A stretch of DNA of 12,054 nt, taken from contig NZ_SPQM01000140.1 in the NCBI RefSeq assembly GCF_004570345.1, positions 1 to 12,054 on the forward strand, read 5' to 3'. The translations under genes were made by a program, and so were the position numbers. The notes beneath the pieces were generated by a model that saw only the letters and a list, made by a program, of their open reading frames with translations, did not search any database and was not told where the DNA came from. Below, piece after piece: positions 1 to 6,823 of this stretch (its first letter is position 1; each line of letters starts with the position of its first letter). This DNA is from Blastococcus sp. CT_GayMR20 (GTDB lineage: Bacteria; Actinomycetota; Actinomycetes; Mycobacteriales; Geodermatophilaceae).

Positions 1-201
1 CTGCGGGGCTCCCGTGCCGGGCTCGTCGGCTGGCTGGCCGGCGCCGCCGGCCGCGCGGTGGTGGCCGCGGCGACCGGCAGCCGGATCTGGCCCGATGCGC
101 TGGCGCACCCGGTGTCGGTCGTCGTGTTCGACGTGCTGATGGTCCGCTCCGTCGTCGGGCAGCGGCAGGGCACCCTGAGCTGGCGCGGACGGAGGCTGTG
201 A
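1..201 (+). CDS. C-terminal end of a probable membrane glycosyltransferase (partial)
   Basis: The reading frame is open from base 1 and ends at TGA 199-201, giving the last 66 residues of a protein that begins upstream of the window. Two hydrophobic stretches are visible (about residues 8-25 and 36-50), followed by a short basic tail ending in G-T-L-S-W-R-G-R-R-L. A C-terminal pair of membrane helices followed by a W-x-G-R tail is common in actinobacterial family 2 glycosyltransferases, where it anchors the catalytic domain to the cytoplasmic membrane. The catalytic part lies outside the window, so the assignment rests on the tail only. The flavin-reductase gene starts 10 bases after the stop, so the two are probably cotranscribed. 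Another polytopic membrane protein is possible. Confidence 0.5.
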   Translation: MRGSRAGLVGWLAGAAGRAVVAAATGSRIWPDALAHPVSVVVFDVLMVRSVVGQRQGTLSWRGRRL

Positions 202-211
202 CGATGGGCCG

Positions 212-862
212 GTGACCAGCCCCGCCGAACGCGTGCTCTTCGACCCCGCCGACATGGAGGCGCGCGCGTTCTACCGCGTGCTCAACTCGGTGGTCGTCCC
301 CCGGCCGATCGCCTGGGTCTGCAGCCGCTCGGCCGAGGGCGTGGTCAATCTCGCGCCGCACTCCTTCTACACGGTGGCCTGCGTGGACCCACCCGTCGTC
401 CAGTTCACCTCGGTCGGCCGCAAGGACTCGCTGCGCAACGTCGAGGCGACCGGTGAGTTCACCGTGAGCCTCACGCCGGAGGCCCTGTTCGAGCAGATCA
501 ACGCCACCGGCACCAACTTCCCCGCCGGGGAGAGCGAGGCCCACCACGTCGGGGTGCGACTGGAGCCGAGCGAGCGGGTCGGCGTGCCCCGGGTGGCGGA
601 GTCGCCGGTCTCCGTCGAGTGCACGCTGCACTCCACCGTCAGGCTCGGCGACAGCACGGTCGTCTTCGGTCGGGTGCTGGCCATCACCGCGTGGGCCAGC
701 GCCGTCCGGGACGGCCGCCCCCGCATCGAGGCGCTGCGCCCGCTGGCCCGTCTCGGCGGCAACGAGTGGTCCACGATCGGCCAGGTCAAGGAGATCGCGC
801 GGATCCCCTACACGCAGTGGACCGACGACCCCTCGATCGGGGAGCAGCTGCGCGGGGAGTGA
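212..862 (+). CDS. Flavin reductase-like protein (FMN-binding split barrel)
   Basis: The 216-residue product fits the flavin reductase-like family, a split-barrel fold that binds FMN. The fold is seen in the N-terminal F-Y-R-V-L-N-S-V-V-V-P-R-P-I-A-W segment (residues 20-35), the N-L-A-P-H-S-F-Y strand (about 46-53), the P-P-V-V-Q-F-T-S-V-G-R-K-D-S segment (about 60-73) and the T-G-E-F-T-V-S strand (about 80-86). Members either reduce flavin with NAD(P)H for a partner monooxygenase or act as flavoprotein reductases in their own right. No partner monooxygenase is visible nearby, so the electron acceptor is unknown. The GTG start at 212 is used because the ATG at 204 runs into a stop after three codons. 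A GGAGG lies 16 bases upstream, which is rather far. The stop is one base from the converging adoK stop. Confidence 0.85.
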   Translation: MTSPAERVLFDPADMEARAFYRVLNSVVVPRPIAWVCSRSAEGVVNLAPHSFYTVACVDPPVVQFTSVGRKDSLRNVEATGEFTVSLTPEALFEQINATGTNFPAGESEAHHVGVRLEPSERVGVPRVAESPVSVECTLHSTVRLGDSTVVFGRVLAITAWASAVRDGRPRIEALRPLARLGGNEWSTIGQVKEIARIPYTQWTDDPSIGEQLRGE

Positions 863-863
863 C

Positions 864-1841
864 CTAGGCCGGGAAGTGGTCGGCGACCTCGCGGGCGGCG
901 TCATCGCCGAACGCGTCGGCGAAGCGGGCGAGGAAGCTGTCCTTCGGCAGGTCGTACTCCTGCGTGCCGATGACCTCGACGGCGGCCGTGGCGACGGCGG
1001 AGCCGAGCTGGGTGGCGCGCTCCAGGCCGAGACCCCACATGCGCCCGGCGATGAAACCCGCACGGAGGGCGTCACCGCCACCGGTCGGCTCGACCGGTTT
1101 GGTCTCCGGGACGGCGATGACCGAGATCGGCTCGGCGCCGGCCTGGCGGACCAGGACGCCTTCGGCGGCGCGGGTGGTGATCCAGGTGCCGACGCGGCCG
1201 AGCACCTCGTCGGAGTCCCAGCCGGTCTTCTGCTGGAGCAGGTGCGACTCGTACTCGTTGGTGAACAGCAGGTCGGCGCCGTCGACCAGGCCGCGGATCA
1301 TCTCGCCGTCGGCCCAGGCCAGCTGCTGGCTGGGGTCGGCCGCGAAGCGGAAACCGCGCTGCCGGCACTCCTCGGTGTGCCGCACCATCGCCGTCGGGTC
1401 GTTGGGACCGACCACCACGAGGTCGGGCTCGCCGACGCGGGCGGCCACCGGGCCGAGCTCGATGGTCCCTGCCTCGGACATCGCGCCCGAGTAGAACGAC
1501 GCGATCTGGTTGTTCGAGGCGTCGGTGGTGCACACGAACCGGGCGGTGTGCTTCAGCTCCGACCAGTGCACGCTGGCGGTGTCGACGCCGTGGCGGGTCA
1601 GCCACGACTCGTACTCGGCGAAGTCGTTGCCGACCGCGCCGACGAGCACCGGCTGCAGGCCGAGCAGCCCGAGACCGAACGCCATGTTCGCGCCCGCCCC
1701 ACCCCGGTGCTGCACGAGGTCGTCGACGAGGAAGGAGAGGGAGACGTTCTCCATCTGCCCCTCGACGAACTGCTCGGTGAACTTCCCCGGGAAGGTCATC
1801 AGATGGTCGGTGGCGATGGAGCCGGTGACGACGACGGGCAC
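864..1841 (-). CDS. adoK: Adenosine kinase, PfkB family (mycobacterial AdoK type)
   Basis: The product (325 residues from the GTG at 1841) is a PfkB/ribokinase-fold sugar or nucleoside kinase that closely resembles M. tuberculosis AdoK (Rv2202c), as I recall that sequence. Shared landmarks are V-T-G-S-I-A-T-D-H-L-M near the N-terminus, V-S-L-S-F-L-V-D-D-L-V then R-G-G-A-G-A-N-M-A-F (46-55), H-T-A-R-F (98-102), H-T-E-E-C-R, F-A-A-D-P-S-Q-Q-L-A, and the anion-hole/catalytic motif T-G-G-G-D (253-257), whose Asp257 is the expected catalytic base. It would phosphorylate adenosine to AMP with ATP (purine salvage). A TTG at 1856 opens the frame further upstream, but AAGGAG (1848-1853) sits six bases before the GTG at 1841 and the homologue starts there. 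The gene lies 118 bases downstream of the CDP-alcohol phosphatidyltransferase gene, with a strong hairpin between them. Confidence 0.9.
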   Translation of the reverse strand: MPVVVTGSIATDHLMTFPGKFTEQFVEGQMENVSLSFLVDDLVQHRGGAGANMAFGLGLLGLQPVLVGAVGNDFAEYESWLTRHGVDTASVHWSELKHTARFVCTTDASNNQIASFYSGAMSEAGTIELGPVAARVGEPDLVVVGPNDPTAMVRHTEECRQRGFRFAADPSQQLAWADGEMIRGLVDGADLLFTNEYESHLLQQKTGWDSDEVLGRVGTWITTRAAEGVLVRQAGAEPISVIAVPETKPVEPTGGGDALRAGFIAGRMWGLGLERATQLGSAVATAAVEVIGTQEYDLPKDSFLARFADAFGDDAAREVADHFPA

Positions 1842-1847
1842 GGGTCG

Positions 1848-1853
1848 CTCCTT
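1848..1853 (-). promoter_or_regulatory. Ribosome binding site that fixes the adoK start
   Basis: On the minus strand AAGGAG is followed by six bases and the GTG at 1841-1839. It argues against the upstream TTG at 1856, which would place this sequence inside the coding region as codons 2-3. Confidence 0.75.
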
Positions 1854-1886
1854 CAACGCTGGTCCGGCGGAACGGCCGCACGAGAT

Positions 1887-1918
1887 CGGGCGCGCTGTGC
1901 GGAGCAGAGCGCGCCCGA
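1887..1918 (-). terminator. 11-bp perfect hairpin between two minus-strand genes
   Basis: TCGGGCGCGCT (1887-1897) and AGCGCGCCCGA (1908-1918) are perfect inverted repeats around a 10-base loop. The hairpin lies 41 bases after the stop of the CDP-alcohol phosphatidyltransferase gene and 45 bases before the adoK start. No U-run follows, as is usual for actinobacterial hairpin terminators. It could equally be a transcript-end or processing structure or an operator for adoK. The sequence does not decide between these. Confidence 0.45.
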
Positions 1919-1959
1919 CAGCCTAAGGAAGCGGCCGCCGCGGTGCCCAATCGCATCCG

Positions 1960-2613
1960 TCAGTCGCCCAGCATCCGGCGCATCGACACACCCAGCTGCG
2001 CCATGCCGACCGCCCCCAGCAGCAGGCCGACCGCCGTCCCGGCCGTCACGACCAGGTCCGCCTCCCCCAGCCCGCTGACCACCCCGGCGCCGACCAGCGT
2101 CATACCGGTCATCGCCACCCGCGTGGGCCGCTCCCAGACCGAGATCGCCCCCGTCTCGGAGACCCCGGCCTGCCCGGCTCGGGCGCGCAGGTAGTCGGGC
2201 AGCCAGCAGAGCGCACCGAAGCCGACGGCCAGCCAGCCGGGGGCGCCGGCGACCCAGAGCGCTCCGGCGTACGCGACCTCGCTGAGCCGGTCGACGACGG
2301 AGTCGAGGACGAAGCCACGGCGCGAGGCGCGACCGGTCCCGATCGCCAGGGCGCCGTCGAGCGAGTCCAGCAGTCCGGACAGCCCCACCAGGACGCCCGC
2401 GCCGATGAGCCAGAACCCACCGGCGGCGGCCGGCCACACCGCGAGCGCGGCGACGCCCAGCCCCAGGGCGGTCGCGGCGACCGGTGGCAGGCCCGCCAGC
2501 GGGCGGGCCAGCGCGTACGCGGCCGAGAGCCACCCACGCACCAGCCGGCTCTCCGTGCCGGTGCCTCCGTGCCAACGGGACCACGCGGCCAGGTACTCCT
2601 CCCGGCTCAGCAT
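1960..2613 (-). CDS. CDP-alcohol phosphatidyltransferase family membrane protein
   Basis: The 217-residue product has several hydrophobic helices (about 40-62, 68-82, 113-140, 164-182, 186-206) and the family's active-site pattern in the second helix region: D83-x2-D86-G87-x2-A90, then G100-x3-D104-x3-D108. The four metal-binding aspartates are present. The usual Arg after Ala (A-R) is Ile91 here, with an Arg at 95 and two more at 98-99. Family enzymes transfer a phospho-alcohol from a CDP-activated lipid or alcohol to an acceptor such as inositol phosphate, glycerol phosphate or another alcohol, in the cytoplasmic membrane. The substrate cannot be told. The ATG at 2613 is chosen because GGAGGAGG lies just before it; an ATG at 2628 has no Shine-Dalgarno sequence. 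The gene is divergent from the hydrolase gene at 2683. Confidence 0.85.
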   Translation of the reverse strand: MLSREEYLAAWSRWHGGTGTESRLVRGWLSAAYALARPLAGLPPVAATALGLGVAALAVWPAAAGGFWLIGAGVLVGLSGLLDSLDGALAIGTGRASRRGFVLDSVVDRLSEVAYAGALWVAGAPGWLAVGFGALCWLPDYLRARAGQAGVSETGAISVWERPTRVAMTGMTLVGAGVVSGLGEADLVVTAGTAVGLLLGAVGMAQLGVSMRRMLGD

Positions 2614-2615
2614 CA

Positions 2616-2623
2616 CCTCCTCC
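2616..2623 (-). promoter_or_regulatory. Strong Shine-Dalgarno sequence deciding the start at 2613
   Basis: On the minus strand GGAGGAGG-TG-ATG provides an extended match to the 16S rRNA anti-SD sequence; its first GGAGG is five bases from the ATG at 2613-2611. This makes the ATG at 2628, which would encode Met-Ala-Glu-Glu-Val across the same bases, the less likely start. Confidence 0.65.
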
Positions 2624-2682
2624 GCCATGGCGCCAGTCCACCAGCCGATGACGCGCCGGGCGACACCAGGGACAGTGGAGCC

Positions 2683-3489
2683 ATGCTCGCCGGTCTCGCT
2701 CCCGCCCGCCGACGTCTGCTCCTCGTCGTCGTGGCCCTGGCCGTCGTCGCGGTCACCGTGCTCGTCGTCGTCCTCGTCTCACGTTCGGCGGAGGCACCGG
2801 CTGTCGAGGCGGCCCCCGACAAGCGCCCGGGCCCGGTGGTCCTCGTCCCGGGCTACGGAGGTGGTCCCGACGCGCTCCAGGACCTCGCCGACCGGCTGAT
2901 CGACGAAGGTCGTGACGCCACCGTGGTGGACTTCCCCGACCGCAACACCGGCGATCTCACCGCCTCCGCGGACGTACTCGGCGAGGCTGTCGACGATGCG
3001 CTGGCCCGGACCGGTGAGGACAGCGTCGACGTCGTCGGCTACTCCGCCGGCGGCATCGTCACGCGGCTCTGGCTCGCCGAGGGCGGCGCGGCCGTCGCCC
3101 GCCGGGTCGTGACCCTCGGCTCCCCTCACCACGGGAGCACGACCGCCGACTACGGAACGGCGATCGACGATCCCTCCTGCACCCTCGCCTGCCGCCAGAT
3201 GGCGACCGACAGCGACGTGATCACCCGGCTGAACGCCGAGGCCGAGGTGCCGGCGGGCGTCAGCTTCGTCTCGATCTGGACGACCCAGGACGAGACGGTC
3301 ACCCCACCCGACTCGGCCCGGCTCGAGGGCGCGCTCAACATGACCGTGCAGTCCGTGTGCCCCGACGCGCGCGTGACGCACGAGGACCTGCCCTACGTCG
3401 ACCCGGTGCCCGCGATGGTCGTGGCCGAGCTGATGTCGGACGATCCCGTGCCGTTCGGCCCGGACGACTGCACCCGCCTCGGCGGCTGA
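2683..3489 (+). CDS. Exported or membrane-anchored alpha/beta-hydrolase (lipase-like)
   Basis: The 268-residue protein begins with a basic segment (A-R-R-R, 8-11) and a long hydrophobic helix (about 12-33) that acts as a signal anchor or signal peptide, so the rest is outside the membrane. The hydrolase domain starts with P-V-V-L-V-P-G-Y-G-G (51-60). It carries the nucleophile elbow G-Y-S121-A-G-G, followed by V-T-L-G-S-P-H-H-G, which is typical of triacylglycerol lipases and esterases. Asp203 (T-Q-D-E-T) and His233 (V-T-H-E-D) complete a plausible triad. Four cysteines (166, 170, 226, 263) fit disulfides in an exported protein. The substrate is unknown; a lipid or ester is likely. The ATG at 2683 is the start because the signal sequence begins there; GGAG lies two bases before it and AGGGA about ten. 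The open frame extends upstream to 2569 but overlaps the divergent gene. Confidence 0.85.
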   Translation: MLAGLAPARRRLLLVVVALAVVAVTVLVVVLVSRSAEAPAVEAAPDKRPGPVVLVPGYGGGPDALQDLADRLIDEGRDATVVDFPDRNTGDLTASADVLGEAVDDALARTGEDSVDVVGYSAGGIVTRLWLAEGGAAVARRVVTLGSPHHGSTTADYGTAIDDPSCTLACRQMATDSDVITRLNAEAEVPAGVSFVSIWTTQDETVTPPDSARLEGALNMTVQSVCPDARVTHEDLPYVDPVPAMVVAELMSDDPVPFGPDDCTRLGG

Positions 3490-3491
3490 GC

Positions 3492-3863
3492 TCAGCTCGC
3501 GGCGTCCTGTCCGAGCGCGATCAGCAGGCAGAGACCGGCCAGCACCAGCACCACCGGGGTCATGACCAGCCGTTCCGGACGGCTCCGGGAGATGGCGTTC
3601 AGCACGACGCCCAGGGCGAAGTACGCCGTGACCACCCAGATCCAGCCGTCGCCGGGCCGGCCCACCGCCCGCCAGACGACCCAGGCGATGACGCCGTACA
3701 GCACGACGGACACCACGCTCCCGATGCGCAGTGCGGTCGGCAGCACGTCGGCCTGCCCGCCCCAGGCGAAGCGGCCCAGGGGCGCGCCCGCGACGAGCGC
3801 GACCTGGAAGACCGCCAGCCCCGCGAGCAGCACGGACACGGCGACGGCGGCGGCTGCGATCAC
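3492..3863 (-). CDS. Small four-helix membrane protein of unknown function
   Basis: The 123-residue product is almost entirely hydrophobic, with four likely membrane helices (about 3-25, 44-66, 73-92, 101-118). A short polar segment S-R-S-R-P-E-R (about 92-98) lies between helices 3 and 4. Small actinobacterial membrane proteins with a similar S-x-x-x-x-E-R element before the last helix are common, but I know of no function for them. Start is GTG at 3863 with no clear Shine-Dalgarno sequence. The stop codon is two bases from that of the converging hydrolase gene; the eight bases 3487-3494 (TGAGCTCA) form a palindrome containing both stop codons. It is divergent from the gene at 3927, with 63 bases between them. 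Confidence 0.75.
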   Translation of the reverse strand: MIAAAAVAVSVLLAGLAVFQVALVAGAPLGRFAWGGQADVLPTALRIGSVVSVVLYGVIAWVVWRAVGRPGDGWIWVVTAYFALGVVLNAISRSRPERLVMTPVVLVLAGLCLLIALGQDAAS

Positions 3864-3926
3864 AGGTGGACGCTAGCGGCCCCGCCACCGTGTGTTGATC
3901 TTGCCGCGCGCGGGCAGGAAACGGGC

Positions 3927-4562
3927 ATGGCACCGATCAGTGACGCCGTCGTCGTCGACGTCCTCCGCCGGGTCGACCGGCTGACCGCCCCCCTCGTGCG
4001 TCGGCTCGGCCGGCCACCGGCGCTGCCGGCGGCGGAGCGCGTCGAGTGGTGGGCCGACCAGGTGTCCCGGGTCGTGGCCGGCGTGTCGGCGGCGCCGCGC
4101 TTCGCCGGCAAGCTGGCCGACCTGCTCCCGCTGCAGAACACCGTGGGCACGGCTGTCCAGTCGGTCGTCGTCCTCGGGGTCGCCGGCGAGCACGGGGTGA
4201 AGGACCCCGCCGAGCGGATCTCCCTGCTCACGCGGGTGCTGCTGCGCCGCGACCTCACCCCCGAGCAGGTGGAGCCGCTGCTCCAGAAGGCGAAGGGGAC
4301 CTATCGCGAGGAGGCGCTCGGCGCCCGCGAGGAGCGCGGTGGGGTGTGGGGCAACATCCGAACCCTCTGGCGGGTGGCCGGCCTGCTCGGACGGATCGAC
4401 GACGCCCTCGACAACCGACCCAAGGGCAAGCGCCGGCACCGTCTGCTGTCCAACCTGCCGGTCGTCGGCGTGGCCGGCGGCTACCTCGCCGAGCGCGAGG
4501 GGCTGCGGCGGGCCGCGGCCCAGGCGGCCGCGGTGCTGGAGAACGGCCCGGTCAGGACGTAG
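3927..4562 (+). CDS. Conserved-looking protein of unknown function
   Basis: The 211-residue protein is not one I can name. It has a charged, helical N-terminus (R-R-V-D-R-L), then a central part with weak hydrophobic stretches (about 65-90: [21 protein letters not shown]). Next comes a charged segment, [14 protein letters not shown] (about 95-108), and a basic region with K-G-K-R-R-H-R. A glycine-rich hydrophobic patch ([10 protein letters not shown]) lies near the C-terminus. The G-V-x-D-P-A-E-R-x-x-x-L order is faintly like the EcsC family, but this is too weak to assign. ATG at 3927 is supported by AGGAA six bases upstream, and the G/C-ending codons fit a real gene. Its last 11 bases overlap the end of metF on the other strand. 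Confidence 0.7.
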   Translation: MAPISDAVVVDVLRRVDRLTAPLVRRLGRPPALPAAERVEWWADQVSRVVAGVSAAPRFAGKLADLLPLQNTVGTAVQSVVVLGVAGEHGVKDPAERISLLTRVLLRRDLTPEQVEPLLQKAKGTYREEALGAREERGGVWGNIRTLWRVAGLLGRIDDALDNRPKGKRRHRLLSNLPVVGVAGGYLAEREGLRRAAAQAAAVLENGPVRT

Positions 4563-5460
4563 CGGGCAGCTGCGCGAGGTTCGCGTGGACCTCACGCGTG
4601 GCCGTGGACCGGTTCATGGTGATGAAGTGGATGCCCGGGACGCCCTCGTCCAGCAGCGTCCGGCAGAGCTCGGTGGCGACCTCGACCCCGTAGGCGTGGA
4701 CGGCCGCCTTGGCCTCCGGCGTCTCCCCGTCGAGTTCGGCGAAGCGGTCGGCCAGCTCGGTCGGGAACGCCTGGCCCGACAGCTCCACGATCCGGGTGAT
4801 CTGCCGGGCGTTGGTCACCGGCATGACGCCGGCGAGGATCGGCACGTCGCAGCCGTGCTCGGCGACGCGATCACGCAGCCGGAGGTAGTCCTCGGCGCGG
4901 AAGAACATCTGGGTGATGGCGAAGTCCGCGCCGGACCGGCACTTGTTCACGAACATCTCGACGTCGGTCTCGAAGTCCGGTGACCGCGGGTGCCGTTCCG
5001 GGAAGGCCGCCACGCCGACGCAGAAGTCGCCCATCGTCTTGATCAGCTCGACCAGTTCCGAGGCGAACTCCAGGCCCTCCGGGTGGGGAACCCACTCCGC
5101 CTGCGGGTCGGCGCCCGGAGGATCGCCGCGCAGCGCGAGCATGTTGCGGACCCCGGCGGCCGCGAGGCGGCTCACCACGTGCCGGAGTTCGGCCACGCTG
5201 TGGTCGACCGCGGTCAGGTGGGCCAGCGGCGTCATCGTCGTCTCGTGGGCGATCCGCTCGGTCACCGCGAGGGTGCCCTCGCGCGTCGATCCACCGGCCC
5301 CGTACGTCACGGAGACGAAGGAGGGCTGCAGCCGCTCCAGCTCCCGCAGCGCCATCCACAGCTGCGCCTCGCCCTGGGGCGTCTTCGTCGGGAAGAACTC
5401 GAACGACCACGTCGGCTGGTCGGTGGCGAGGAGTTCGCGCACGGTCGCGTTCACGGACAT
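4552..5460 (-). CDS. metF: Methylenetetrahydrofolate reductase
   Basis: The 302-residue product has the length and motifs of bacterial MetF, a flavin-dependent TIM-barrel enzyme that reduces 5,10-methylene-THF to 5-methyl-THF for methionine synthesis. Visible landmarks are S-F-E21-F-F-P-T-K (Glu21 matching the E. coli catalytic Glu), [10 protein letters not shown] (51-60), L-A-L-R-G-D113-P-P (the Asp near the flavin), F-P-E-R-H-P (153-158), I-T-Q184-M-F-F (folate-binding Gln) and the C-terminal G-I-H-F-I-T-M-N-R. The ATG at 5460 is the only sensible start, since the open frame to 5562 adds a low-complexity stretch unlike the family. The bases before it carry no clear Shine-Dalgarno sequence. 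The gene is divergent from crtE and overlaps the preceding + gene by 11 bp at its 3' end. Confidence 0.95.
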   Translation of the reverse strand: MSVNATVRELLATDQPTWSFEFFPTKTPQGEAQLWMALRELERLQPSFVSVTYGAGGSTREGTLAVTERIAHETTMTPLAHLTAVDHSVAELRHVVSRLAAAGVRNMLALRGDPPGADPQAEWVPHPEGLEFASELVELIKTMGDFCVGVAAFPERHPRSPDFETDVEMFVNKCRSGADFAITQMFFRAEDYLRLRDRVAEHGCDVPILAGVMPVTNARQITRIVELSGQAFPTELADRFAELDGETPEAKAAVHAYGVEVATELCRTLLDEGVPGIHFITMNRSTATREVHANLAQLPATS

Positions 5461-5619
5461 CCAGGGTACGTGTGGCCCGGGGCACCCCTGTCCCCGCGCA
5501 GCGGAGATTTTCTTTCCGCGCCCGCATCCGGGAGCGGACGCGGCACAGAAGAACGGGGGCAAGCCGGGGACGTCGCTGGAGGACGCCCCGTCGACAGGTG
5601 CGAGCAGCGTGGAGAGACG
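5461..5619. promoter_or_regulatory. Divergent intergenic region between metF and crtE
   Basis: This 159-base spacer is the longest in the window and must hold the metF promoter and probably that of the carotenoid operon. Its one clear compositional signal is an A/T-rich run, GATTTTCTTT (5506-5515), flanked by GCGGA (5501-5505) and TCCGC (5515-5519), which can form a short hairpin. I found no convincing -35/-10 pair and no known riboswitch. A ribosome binding site for crtE, GGAGAG at 5611-5616, lies at its right end. Confidence 0.4.
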
Positions 5620-6822
5620 ATGAGCCGGAGCCCGGGACCTGCCCTGCTGGCGCGATCGCGCCCCGCCGGGTTGGGCAATACTGAGTCAGTGACCGCCGGG
5701 ACGCAGCAGCGTGGACCCGCCGCCCGTCCCCCTGCCGCGCCGCTGGCCGCGGCGGAGCTGGACCGGCTGCGCGCCGCGGTGACCGACGCCCTCACCGGCT
5801 TCCTGGACCGGCAGCGGGCGACGCTCGCCGCCATGGACCCCAGCCTCGCTCCCGTCGTGGACGAGGTCTGCGCGCTCGCCGAGGGCGGCAAGCGGCTGCG
5901 CCCGGCCTTCGCCTACTGGGGTTGGCGCGGTGCCCGCGCGACCACCCCGGAGCCCGCCGAGAACGAGGCGGCCGTCCTGCGCGCCGTCGCCGCCCTGGAG
6001 TTCGTGCACGCCAGCGCGCTCGTCCACGACGACGTGATGGACGGCGCCGCCACCCGCCGCGGCCGGCCCGCCACCCACATCGGCTTCGCCGCCCGGCACA
6101 ACGACGAGTCGCTCAGCGGCGACCGCGAACTGTTCGGCACGGGTGCGGCGATCCTGGTCGGCGACCTGGCCCTGGTCTGGTCCGACGAGCTCCTCCGCCG
6201 CTCGGGCATCTCGGCCCAGGCACTCAGCCGTGCGCGGGGTGTCTGGGACACGATGCGGACCGAGGTCACCGCCGGCCAGTACCTCGACCTGCTGCGCGCC
6301 GCGGGCGGCCTGCCCGGCCCGGACGGCGCCCTGAAGGTCGCCCGCTACAAGAGCGCCGGATACACCGTCCAGCGGCCGCTGCAGCTGGGCGCGGCGATCG
6401 CCGGCGCCGGTCCCGAGATCGTCGACGCCTGCACCTCGATCGGACTGCCGCTGGGCGAGGCGTTCCAGCTGCGTGACGACGTCCTCGGGGTGTTCGGCGA
6501 CCCGGCGGTCACCGGCAAGTCCGCCGACGACGACCTGCGCGAGGGCAAGCAGACGCTGCTCATCGCACTCGCCGCGCAGGAGGCCGACGCGGCCGGGCGC
6601 CGGCTGCTGGACGACTGCCTCGGCAACGCCGACTGCAGCCCCGAGCAGTTCGACGCCCTGCGCGGGCTCCTGGAGTCGACCGGCGCCCTGGCCCGCGTCG
6701 AGGAGCGGATCGCCGAACGCACCGCCCTCGCCCGCACCGCCATCGCGGCGGCTCCCATCGGCGACGACGCCCGCGCCGCCCTGGACGCCCTCGCCGTCGC
6801 GGCCACCACCCGCACCGCCTGA
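5620..6822 (+). CDS. crtE: Geranylgeranyl diphosphate synthase (polyprenyl synthetase)
   Basis: The product is a trans-isoprenyl diphosphate synthase, which condenses IPP with allylic diphosphates to give GGPP, the substrate of phytoene synthase. With the start at 5620 it has 400 residues. Key motifs are G-G-K-R-L-R-P (89-95), the first Asp-rich motif D-D-V-M-D (137-141) followed by [14 protein letters not shown] (244-249), and the second Asp motif with Gly in last place, D-D-V-L-G (286-290), then V-F-G-D-P and [10 protein letters not shown]. The D-D-x-x-G variant is familiar from actinobacterial idsA/crtE enzymes. ATG 5620 has GGAGAG upstream; a GTG at 5689 would remove 23 residues that look unlike the family and give 377. 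crtI starts one base after the stop, so an operon is clear. The fit to GGPP rather than another chain length comes from context. Confidence 0.92.
   Translation: MSRSPGPALLARSRPAGLGNTESVTAGTQQRGPAARPPAAPLAAAELDRLRAAVTDALTGFLDRQRATLAAMDPSLAPVVDEVCALAEGGKRLRPAFAYWGWRGARATTPEPAENEAAVLRAVAALEFVHASALVHDDVMDGAATRRGRPATHIGFAARHNDESLSGDRELFGTGAAILVGDLALVWSDELLRRSGISAQALSRARGVWDTMRTEVTAGQYLDLLRAAGGLPGPDGALKVARYKSAGYTVQRPLQLGAAIAGAGPEIVDACTSIGLPLGEAFQLRDDVLGVFGDPAVTGKSADDDLREGKQTLLIALAAQEADAAGRRLLDDCLGNADCSPEQFDALRGLLESTGALARVEERIAERTALARTAIAAAPIGDDARAALDALAVAATTRTA
5649..5682 (+). promoter_or_regulatory. Palindrome and -10-like box before the alternative crtE start
   Basis: GGCGCGATCGCGCC (5649-5662) is a perfect 14-base palindrome. 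AATACT (5677-5682) resembles a -10 box and lies six bases before the GTG at 5689, the spacing expected for a leaderless transcript. The palindrome would then cover the -35 position. If crtE instead starts at 5620, all of this is coding. Palindromes this long turn up by chance in such GC-rich DNA, so this is only a candidate. Confidence 0.22.
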
Positions 6823-6823
6823 C

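Noticed and set aside
876..2078. A 400-codon open frame on the + strand over adoK
   Set aside because: It is antisense to the clearly homologous adoK, its translation is low-complexity Gly/Ala/Arg/Val and it matches no family; such shadows are normal in very GC-rich DNA.
5460..5562. A longer MetF with 34 extra N-terminal residues
   Set aside because: The extension is Gly/Pro/Cys-rich, is not seen in the family, and falls in the promoter region; the ATG at 5460 gives the normal MetF N-terminus.
5571..5585. A 15-base sequence CGTCGCTGGAGGACG also found at 10621-10635
   Set aside because: One copy is intergenic and one is inside the oxidase gene as ordinary codons; two 15-base matches of common GC-rich words do not make a repeat family.
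5461..5619. Search for a SAM, cobalamin or THF riboswitch before metF
   Set aside because: No conserved core of these RNAs is visible on the minus strand, and the leader is short.
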